A model generated the notes under the pieces. That model was not told where the DNA came from, searched no databases, and saw only the letters and a list, made by a program, of their open reading frames with translations. 9,685 nucleotides of DNA from assembly GCA_020722305.1 (NCBI GenBank), contig DYLB01000071.1:1-9685 (forward strand), written 5' to 3'. Below, piece after piece: positions 1 through 5,365 of this stretch. Source of the stretch: Anaerolinea thermophila (GTDB lineage Bacteria > Chloroflexota > Anaerolineae > Anaerolineales > Villigracilaceae). Position 1 is the stretch's first letter; the number at the start of each line of letters is the position of its first letter. The translations under genes and the position numbers were made by a program.

Positions 1-175
1 CAATAATGAGTCTACTGCAAAAAGGTCTTTATCCACAAAGGACACGAAGTACACCAAGGAATTCTGAAAGGTGAAATTCAAAATCTTGAAATTCGGCGCA
101 AGATGATTTCAAAAAAATTCGTGACCTTCGTGTCCTTAGTGGTTAGAAAAGGTTTTTGCAGCGGAGTCAATAATG
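1..175. repeat. Long imperfect inverted repeat overlapping the 3' end of thrC
   Basis: The left arm (about 1-63) and right arm (about 115-175) are imperfect reverse complements. The best core is AAGGACACGAAG at 38-49 against its exact complement at 126-137. A second block is TGCAAAAA at 16-23 against TTTTTGCA at 153-160. Weaker matching continues outward: 1-15 against the complement of 161-175, with about two thirds of bases identical. The central part (64-114) has its own small structure: TGAAATTC occurs directly repeated at 72-79 and 87-94, and TTGAAAT (86-92) is complementary to ATTTCAA (106-112). The thrC stop codon (136-138) lies in the right arm. This looks like a dispersed palindromic element, possibly a MITE-like or REP-like sequence, but only one copy is in the window. 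Positions 1-135 hold no gene that I can support. Confidence 0.7.
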
Positions 176-1221
176 ATTTCTTCCAGCGCAGACAATTCGG
201 GGGCGACGATTTGCGGTTTGGGCATGGACTTCGTGATGATGTCCGGGTCTTTCATGCCATGCCCGGTGCAGACGGCGACGATGCGCTTGCCGCGCGGCTC
301 CAGCCGTCCGCTGGCGATTTCGAGGGCCAGCCCGGCCAACCCGGCTGCGGAGGCCGGTTCGACCCACAGGCCCTCTTCGCTGGCGAGCAGCTTCTGCATC
401 TCCAAGATTTGGGCGTCGCTGGCGGCGATGATCCGCCCGCCCGAGTCTTCGGCGGCTTGCAGGGCCTGTTCGCCGCGGGCCGGTTTGCCGATGCGGATGG
501 CGGTGGCGACCGTTTCCGGGGCCTCGACCGGATGTCCCAGCACCAGGGGCGCGGCCCCGGCGGCCTGGACGCCCAGCACCCGCGGCCGCCCGGTGGATCT
601 CAACTCGTCATATTGCTTGAAGCCGGCCCAATAAGCGGTGATGTTCCCGGCGTTGCCGACCGGCAGACAGAGCCAGTTGGGGGCGGAGCCGAGGTCGTCG
701 CAGATCTCGAAGGCGGCGGTCTTCTGGCCTTCGATGCGGTGCGGGTTGATCGAGTTGACCAGGGCAATGGGGTGTTTGTTCGTGATGGCGACGACCATCG
801 CCAGGGCGTCGTCGAAGGAGCCGTCAATCTGGATCACCTGCGCTCCATAGGCGGCCGCCCCGGCCAGTTTTCCAGCCGCGACCTTGCCCTGCGGGATGAG
901 CACGATGGACTTCATCCCGGCCCGGGCGGCGTAGGCCGCGGCCGAGGCGGCCGTGTTACCCGTCGAGGCGCAGATGACGGTTTTGGCCCCGCGCCCGACG
1001 GCCTCGCTGACGGCGGCAGTCATGCCCCGGTCTTTGAAAGAACCGGTCGGGTTGAGGCCCTCGTATTTGACCCAGAGTTCGAACCCGCCACCCATCAGGC
1101 GCGCCAGGCCGGGGGTCGGGATGAGAGGCGTATCGCCTTCGAGCAGGGTGACGCGTTGGGTGTGAGCGGGCAGGTCGAGCAGATGTCCGTAACGGGCGAG
1201 AAGTCCACTATAAGAATTCAT
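136..1221 (-). CDS. thrC: Threonine synthase (PLP-dependent)
   Basis: This 361-residue cytoplasmic enzyme converts O-phosphohomoserine to threonine, the last step of threonine biosynthesis. It is a fold-type II PLP enzyme. The PLP-binding lysine is K63 in GSFKDRGM (residues 60-67). STGNTAASAAAYAARAG (86-102) is the substrate-binding loop, PVGNAGN (187-193) is the cofactor phosphate loop, and TGHGMKDPD (319-327) is typical of threonine synthase rather than of cysteine synthase or threonine dehydratase. The length fits the short threonine synthases of about 350 residues. The start is supported by a GGAG Shine-Dalgarno sequence (1228-1231) six bases before the ATG. The last 11 or so codons (IDSAAKTFSNH) and the stop lie in the right arm of an inverted repeat, so the native C-terminus may have been replaced by repeat sequence. 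No other threonine gene is adjacent, so it appears to be a single-gene unit. Confidence 0.95.
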   Translation of the reverse strand: MNSYSGLLARYGHLLDLPAHTQRVTLLEGDTPLIPTPGLARLMGGGFELWVKYEGLNPTGSFKDRGMTAAVSEAVGRGAKTVICASTGNTAASAAAYAARAGMKSIVLIPQGKVAAGKLAGAAAYGAQVIQIDGSFDDALAMVVAITNKHPIALVNSINPHRIEGQKTAAFEICDDLGSAPNWLCLPVGNAGNITAYWAGFKQYDELRSTGRPRVLGVQAAGAAPLVLGHPVEAPETVATAIRIGKPARGEQALQAAEDSGGRIIAASDAQILEMQKLLASEEGLWVEPASAAGLAGLALEIASGRLEPRGKRIVAVCTGHGMKDPDIITKSMPKPQIVAPELSALEEIIIDSAAKTFSNH

Positions 1222-1249
1222 AGCAAGCTCCGGTTGGGGGTGATGGGTT

Positions 1250-1258
1250 ATTGTAACA
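1250..1258 (-). promoter_or_regulatory. thrC: Extended -10 promoter for thrC
   Basis: On the minus strand this reads TGTTACAAT: a TG dinucleotide, one base, then TACAAT, which matches the -10 consensus TATAAT at five of six bases. Transcription would begin near 1243, giving a leader of about 21 bases that includes the GGAG ribosome-binding site. No good -35 is seen at 16-18 bp, as is usual for extended -10 promoters. The upstream edge overlaps the palindrome at 1256-1274. Confidence 0.55.
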
Positions 1259-1274
1259 GGTGACTGTCACTTGT
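1256..1274. promoter_or_regulatory. 19-bp palindrome in the divergent thrC/phosphatase spacer, candidate operator
   Basis: The sequence ACAgGTGACtGTCACtTGT is a palindrome about a central T. Only one pair of positions (1259/1271) fails to match, and the inner five base pairs on each side are perfect. It abuts the thrC -10 on one side and lies 11 bp before the TG of the phosphatase -10 on the other. Its size and symmetry fit a dimeric repressor or activator. The regulator is unknown, and no regulator gene is in the window. Confidence 0.5.
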
Positions 1275-1285
1275 ATCGGCCACTG

Positions 1286-1294
1286 TGATAAGAT
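1286..1294 (+). promoter_or_regulatory. Extended -10 promoter for the phosphatase gene
   Basis: The sequence TGATAAGAT is a TG, one base, then TAAGAT, matching TATAAT at four of six. The hexamer ends seven bases before the ATG at 1302, so transcription would start at or next to the start codon and give a leaderless message. This agrees with the lack of a Shine-Dalgarno sequence before 1302. Confidence 0.45.
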
Positions 1295-1301
1295 AGCCCC
1301 C

Positions 1302-1748
1302 ATGAATTTCTCTAAAATCACCGAGGATTTGTTTGTCGGCACTACGCCCGGGGTGGAGGATTACCGACTGCTGTTCGACCTGGGCGTGCGGCTGATCATC
1401 AACATGCGTTTCGACAAGGGCCCGGCGCCCAACCCGTTCGACCTGCCGCTGGAGTTCCTCTGGCTGCGGACGATTGACAGCCCGTTCTTCCCGATCCCGA
1501 TCCGCAAGCTGACGGAGGGGGCGCAAGCCGCGCTGGAGACGATCAGGTCAGGCGGCAAGGTGCTGGCCCATTGCGCCTACGGGCGTCACCGCGGCCCGGC
1601 GATGGGCGCGGCGGTGCTGATTGCCCAGGGATACGCCCCCGAAGCCGCGCTGGACCTGATCAAACAGCGGCGAAAGGTCGCCAACCCGGAGGCTTTTTAC
1701 ATCCGGGGGCGGATTTTGCGTTTCGCAAAGCAGTGGCGGGGGATGTAA
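1302..1748 (+). CDS. Dual-specificity/tyrosine phosphatase-like protein
   Basis: This 148-residue protein belongs to the cysteine-based protein phosphatase superfamily. The signature CX5R loop is HCAYGRHRG, with nucleophile C91 and arginine R97. D59, in the segment TIDSPFF, is placed like the general acid, about 30 residues before the cysteine. The N-terminus (KITEDLFVGTTPGVEDYRLL, then GVRLIINMR) resembles the first strand and helix of small DSPs. No signal peptide or membrane segment is seen, so it is probably cytoplasmic. The substrate is unknown and could be a phosphoprotein, phosphoinositide or other phosphate ester. The residue after the loop arginine is glycine instead of the usual serine or threonine. 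An upstream in-frame GTG at 1260 was rejected because the extra 14 codons read through the palindrome and promoter. The gene ends 8 bp from the convergent neighbour. Confidence 0.8.
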   Translation: MNFSKITEDLFVGTTPGVEDYRLLFDLGVRLIINMRFDKGPAPNPFDLPLEFLWLRTIDSPFFPIPIRKLTEGAQAALETIRSGGKVLAHCAYGRHRGPAMGAAVLIAQGYAPEAALDLIKQRRKVANPEAFYIRGRILRFAKQWRGM

Positions 1749-1756
1749 AAGAGAGC

Positions 1757-4081
1757 TTACGCTTCGTCTTTCTTCAAGAACGCGACCGCTTTCCCCAGGT
1801 CGTCGTCCATCACCAGGGACAGGCAGTGGCCGGGGCGGTAGTCTTCGACGGCAATAAGCCGCAGGCAGGTTTTGGCCGCTTTATCGGCATCCAGCCAGCG
1901 GTCCAGGCGGTTGGGGGTCTCGTAGAAAAAGTCTCGGTTGAAGATCACGTCGGGGTCGTCCAGGTAAATCCCCAGCGGGTAGATGTGGGCTTCCATCAAA
2001 TCCTGGAAAAAGTGCGTGCCGAAGGAGGGTTCTGGCGCGTTGGCAATGCCCTCACCGGAGAGTTCGACCAGCGCCAGGGTGTTGTAGATGTCGGCGTAGC
2101 CGATGTGGACGCCGAGGTCGGGGCTGGCTGTGCCCCAGCGCCCCGGGCCGATGGCGATGAAGCGCTCGTCGGCCAGGGCGGCGTTGAGTTCGCCGATGGT
2201 GCGCTCCAGTTTGTTGCGCTCGGCCGGGGTTTCGAGGCTGAAATAGCCTTCGGGCGAGACGAAGAGCACATAACGGATCTCTTCGACCACGCCGCGCGGC
2301 ACCATGCGGTGGGTGGAGAAGATGATGTCGGCCTCCGCCAGGTTTTGCGGCAGCTGGACATTCCCGCCGTTGTCCATGTGACTCTGCGGGCGGCATTGCA
2401 GCAGCGTGATGCGGACCTCGGGCCTGATCTCGCCGGGGTTGAGGACTTCGACCGTGAACTCGGTATCCACCGGCGAGTTGTAATGTTTTTCGAGCAGGTT
2501 CAGGGCTTCGCGCATCCGCCTGGCGAAAGGGGTGCGGCGCAGCAGTTCGTCGAAAGTGACGACCAGCTTGTTCACGTCCATCAGGTTGGTGCGCGGGGCG
2601 GTCAGGTAGCCGTCCTGGTCTATCTGGGCCACGTAACGCATGACCGGGTAACGGGCAGAGAGCACCTCTTTGACCGGCAGGCTCCTGAAGGCGTTGGCTT
2701 CGAGGTCAATCAGGTCCACGTATTGCTGGGAGTAGCGTTTGATGGATTTGACGTCGGCGGCGGGGTGGAGCAGCGGGTGCGAAAGCGCCACCAGACGGGG
2801 ATAGTCGTTGCCGGTCTGGTCAACGGCCCGCGTCCCCAGGCCCCAGACCAGGCGCACGAAGCCGTCTTCCTTGAGGATTTGCGGCGACCAGCGGTACAGG
2901 TTGCGGCTGAAAGCCACGCCTGCCCCGTGCGGCAGGTAATAGCGGCCAAAGCGTTCCCCCTCCACGAACTGGATCAGGATGGCGATCCGCTCGTCGTATT
3001 CGGCCAGTCCTTTGTGATGGCGGTAGAGCAGCACGTCGGGATGCAGTCCGCTGCTGTAGATGCGGGTGATGGCGTTGGTCAGGGCGAACAGGTTCTCTTC
3101 GGGTGTGCCCTGGTTGGGACAAAAGATGCTTTCGTATTTGCCTGCAAAAGAGGTGCCGAAACTGTCTTCCAGCAGGCTCGACGAGCGCACGATCAACGGG
3201 CGGTTGCCCGCCTCGCTGACCACTTCTTCTAGCCGTTTGACGATTTCCGGCGAAAACTGGCCTTTCGAGAACTCGGCCCGGATCAGGGGATAATCGGCGC
3301 GAATCTCTTCTTCGGATTTGAATTTCTGGTCGTTCCAGTGCATCAGCCCGTTCTGCGACATGAAGTTGTAGAAAACGTCCGAGCCGATATAGAACGACTC
3401 CGGCGTGCGGAAGCTGTCCCGGATTTCGGGCGGGGCGGTCTCCTTGAGGATGCGCATGGCGAGCAGCATCCCGGCGGCTTTCCCGCCGACCTTGCCCATG
3501 CCGATTTTGCGCCGGCGGATTTCTTCCAAGTCTGCCACTTTGAGCCATTTGCGGGCCAGCTTGATGTACTGCAACTGGTCGCTGACCATGGTGCGGATGA
3601 GCACCACCTTGATCTCTTGCAGGCGGGCGCGATATTTGGCGCGTTCCTCCTCCGGCATCCGGGCGATTAAGCGCGCCTGTTCGAAGAGCATGTCGTGGGG
3701 GGCCAGCTCCGGGTTGAACCAGACGAAATCGGATTCGAGGCTGCCGCGCTCGGTCAAGATCTTCTGCACGATGGACTGGAAATCCTGGTAGGGCAGGTTG
3801 TAGGCGAAATAGAAATCCGTCAGCGCGTCGCGGATGCGCCCCAGGCGCAGCTCCCAGACTTCCGAGCTTTCCTCGGCGTAAGGGTCGTACAGGCCCTCGC
3901 GCCCTTGCGAGTCGATGGCCTTCTGCCGCGCCTCGGCTTCGAAATCCTCCTGGCTGATGATGCCGCGCGAGAACAACTCGTGCCGCATGTGCGAACGGAT
4001 GCGCCCGCTCAGGATCGGGTACTGGGTCAGGGTCAGGTAGATATTGAGGACCGAATCGGATGAGGGAGTGGGCAGGGTCAT
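1757..4081 (-). CDS. PEP/pyruvate-binding (PPDK N-terminal-type) domain protein
   Basis: This 774-residue cytoplasmic protein has the ATP-binding domain of pyruvate phosphate dikinase and PEP synthase. Visible motifs are GGKAAGM (199-205), LIVRSSSLLED (296-306, with the nucleotide-binding arginine R299), SFAGKYES (311-318; often Q for K in PEP synthase), GVAFSRN (388-394), VWGLGTRAVD (412-421) and LQCRPQ (561-566), which closes that domain. Residues 1-195 are a helical N-terminal region of unknown role. Residues 570-774 form a C-terminal region with IGPGRWGT (644-651), GYADIYNT (661-668) and GTHFFQDLMEAHIYPL (688-703). I see no swivelling phosphohistidine domain and no PEP/pyruvate barrel, so it is not a complete dikinase. 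The reaction is unknown; ATP-dependent phosphotransfer to an unidentified acceptor or partner protein is an inference. No Shine-Dalgarno sequence precedes the ATG. An internal ATG at residue 32 has none either, so the longer start was kept. Confidence 0.85.
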   Translation of the reverse strand: MTLPTPSSDSVLNIYLTLTQYPILSGRIRSHMRHELFSRGIISQEDFEAEARQKAIDSQGREGLYDPYAEESSEVWELRLGRIRDALTDFYFAYNLPYQDFQSIVQKILTERGSLESDFVWFNPELAPHDMLFEQARLIARMPEEERAKYRARLQEIKVVLIRTMVSDQLQYIKLARKWLKVADLEEIRRRKIGMGKVGGKAAGMLLAMRILKETAPPEIRDSFRTPESFYIGSDVFYNFMSQNGLMHWNDQKFKSEEEIRADYPLIRAEFSKGQFSPEIVKRLEEVVSEAGNRPLIVRSSSLLEDSFGTSFAGKYESIFCPNQGTPEENLFALTNAITRIYSSGLHPDVLLYRHHKGLAEYDERIAILIQFVEGERFGRYYLPHGAGVAFSRNLYRWSPQILKEDGFVRLVWGLGTRAVDQTGNDYPRLVALSHPLLHPAADVKSIKRYSQQYVDLIDLEANAFRSLPVKEVLSARYPVMRYVAQIDQDGYLTAPRTNLMDVNKLVVTFDELLRRTPFARRMREALNLLEKHYNSPVDTEFTVEVLNPGEIRPEVRITLLQCRPQSHMDNGGNVQLPQNLAEADIIFSTHRMVPRGVVEEIRYVLFVSPEGYFSLETPAERNKLERTIGELNAALADERFIAIGPGRWGTASPDLGVHIGYADIYNTLALVELSGEGIANAPEPSFGTHFFQDLMEAHIYPLGIYLDDPDVIFNRDFFYETPNRLDRWLDADKAAKTCLRLIAVEDYRPGHCLSLVMDDDLGKAVAFLKKDEA

Positions 4082-4088
4082 GGGGATA

Positions 4089-4094
4089 ATTCTA
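4089..4094 (-). promoter_or_regulatory. -10 element placed for a leaderless start at 4081
   Basis: On the minus strand this is TAGAAT, five of six to consensus. It ends seven bases before the ATG, so transcription would begin at or within a base or two of the start codon. No convincing -35 is seen, because the region upstream is the dnaN terminator hairpin. The promoter therefore sits directly behind the terminator. Confidence 0.45.
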
Positions 4095-4128
4095 AATCAA
4101 AAAGCGGCAGAATTCGAAAACTGCCGCT
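4094..4128 (-). terminator. Rho-independent terminator after dnaN
   Basis: AGCGGCAG (4103-4110) and CTGCCGCT (4121-4128) form a perfect 8-bp GC-rich stem with a 10-base loop. Read on the minus strand, the stem is followed by TTTTGATTT. The T-rich tail is on the dnaN side only, so it terminates dnaN transcription, 37 bases beyond the stop codon. Confidence 0.85.
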
Positions 4129-4129
4129 C

Positions 4130-4156
4130 ACTGAATACTGAATACTGAATACTGAA
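4130..4156. repeat. Heptamer tandem repeat (ACTGAAT, 3.9 copies)
   Basis: ACTGAAT occurs at 4130-4136, 4137-4143 and 4144-4150 without change, followed by a partial ACTGAA at 4151-4156. It lies between the dnaN stop codon and its terminator stem. Copies of 7 bp are not a multiple of three, but the repeat is non-coding here, so unit gain or loss would not break a gene. Confidence 0.9.
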
Positions 4157-4164
4157 CTCTGGCT

Positions 4165-5295
4165 CTACCCCAGGTGCATCGGCATAATGACGTGGATGAA
4201 ATCGTCATCGCCGACGGTCTTAATCACGCCCGGCGCGTTCGGGGCGCTGGTTTCGATGGCCACGTTCGGCGACTTGATGACTTCCAGCACTTCGCGCAAG
4301 AACTTGACGTTGAAGGCGATCAACAGCCCGATGCCGTCCACGGTCGCCTCGACGATGGTCTCGTTCGAGCCGGTCTCCTCGGAGGTGGCCGAGATTTCGA
4401 TCTCGCTCGATCCCAGGTCGCCGCCGGCTTTGATGTCCAGGCGGGCCACATTCGATCCCTCGCGGGCGAAGATCTCGGCCTGTTTGCAGGCCTTGAGCAG
4501 GGAGGCGGTCGAGACCAGGGTGCGGGATTTGTACGAGCGCGGGATGATCTGCTCGTAATCCGGGAAGGTCCCGTCAATCAACTGCGAGACGACCTCCACG
4601 TCCTTGACCCGGAAGATGACCTGTCCGCGCCCCTGGGGAATGACCATGGCAATCGTTTCGTTCCCGTCGGCGGCGACGCGGGCCAGCTCGTTCAGGGCGC
4701 GGGCCGGGATGATGGCGCTTACCGGCTGCTGCACGGCGGACGAAATCCTGGCCTTGCGCACCGACAGGCGGAAACCGTCCGCGGCCGCCATGGTGATCTT
4801 GTCCTTGTCCAACGTCACCAGCACGCCCATCAGCACCGGGCGGGCTTCGTCCGTTGAGGCCGCGAAAGCCACCTGCTGGATCATCTCCTTGAAATCGGAC
4901 ACGTTGATGTGCAGAGCCTCGTCCAGGTTGGGCACGGGCAGGGGCGGAAACTCCTGGGCATCAATGCACTTGATGTCGGTGTTCGAGGCGCCGCTGCGTA
5001 CGTTCAACGTTTGGGTATTGGTGTCCAGCGACAGGTTCACCTGTTCGCCGGGCAGGGTGTTCACCAGGTCGGTGATCGTGCGCGCCGGGACGGTGGTCGA
5101 GCCTTCTTCGTCGATCCTGGCGCCGAGCCAGCAGCTGATTCCCAGTTCCAGGTTGGTGGCCGACAGGCGCAACCGTCCCTCGTCGGTGGCGACCAGCACA
5201 TTCGCCAGCACCGGCAGGGTGCTGCGCGGCGAAACCGCCCGGGATACGATGCTCAAACCGTGAGCCAGGTTCTCTTGCAGAATGGTGACCTTCAT
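4165..5295 (-). CDS. dnaN: DNA polymerase III beta subunit (sliding clamp)
   Basis: This 376-residue protein dimerises into the ring that tethers the replicative polymerase and other repair factors to DNA. Length and sequence fit the three-domain bacterial clamp: domain I about 1-120 (MKVTILQENLAHGLSIVSRA, then TLPVLANVLV), domain II about 125-245 (the stretch FAASTDEARPVLMGVL and the ADGFRLSV segment), domain III about 250-376. The C-terminus VIMPMHLG matches the conserved MPM ending that helps form the peptide-binding pocket, with two extra residues after HL. The start has an AGAGGA Shine-Dalgarno sequence (5303-5308) seven bases upstream and a strong promoter behind it. It stands alone between its own promoter and terminator. 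The usual dnaA, recF and gyrB neighbours are absent, so this window gives no evidence for a replication origin. Confidence 0.98.
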   Translation of the reverse strand: MKVTILQENLAHGLSIVSRAVSPRSTLPVLANVLVATDEGRLRLSATNLELGISCWLGARIDEEGSTTVPARTITDLVNTLPGEQVNLSLDTNTQTLNVRSGASNTDIKCIDAQEFPPLPVPNLDEALHINVSDFKEMIQQVAFAASTDEARPVLMGVLVTLDKDKITMAAADGFRLSVRKARISSAVQQPVSAIIPARALNELARVAADGNETIAMVIPQGRGQVIFRVKDVEVVSQLIDGTFPDYEQIIPRSYKSRTLVSTASLLKACKQAEIFAREGSNVARLDIKAGGDLGSSEIEISATSEETGSNETIVEATVDGIGLLIAFNVKFLREVLEVIKSPNVAIETSAPNAPGVIKTVGDDDFIHVIMPMHLG

Positions 5296-5332
5296 CGCCT
5301 CGTCCTCTTTTCTACTGTGTGGGGTGCGAAAA

Positions 5333-5361
5333 AGTATATCCTGAGAAAGTCAAAAAGTCAA
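5333..5361 (-). promoter_or_regulatory. dnaN: Sigma70-type promoter of dnaN
   Basis: On the minus strand the -35 is TTGACT (5356-5361), the spacer is 17 bp (5339-5355) and the -10 is TATACT (5333-5338). Each hexamer matches consensus at five of six bases. Transcription should begin near 5326, giving a leader of about 30 bases with the Shine-Dalgarno sequence. A second TTGACT (5348-5353) lies 8 bp downstream as part of a tandem AGTCAAAA repeat, but is too close to the -10 to work with it. The -35 is five bases from the stop codon of the upstream gene. Confidence 0.85.
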
Positions 5362-5365
5362 AAAT

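Noticed and set aside
29..37. TTATCCACA, a perfect match to the classical DnaA box
   Set aside because: It is a single copy inside the arm of the inverted repeat, where the other arm reads differently. There is no cluster of boxes, AT-rich unwinding region or dnaA, so it is not an origin.
103..1263. 386-codon open frame on the plus strand
   Set aside because: It lies opposite thrC, which has clear catalytic motifs and a ribosome-binding site. The frame is Gly/Asp/Arg-rich filler without domain signal.
1260..1301. In-frame GTG extension of the phosphatase gene
   Set aside because: It would begin inside the palindrome and run through the -10 element. Similarity to phosphatases starts at the ATG at 1302.
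1571..3232. 553-codon open frame on the plus strand
   Set aside because: It is antisense to the well-supported PPDK-type gene and overlaps the phosphatase. Its composition is that of a shadow frame in GC-rich DNA, with no recognisable motif.
4174..4857. 227-codon open frame on the plus strand
   Set aside because: It is antisense to dnaN and has no independent ribosome-binding site or domain signal.
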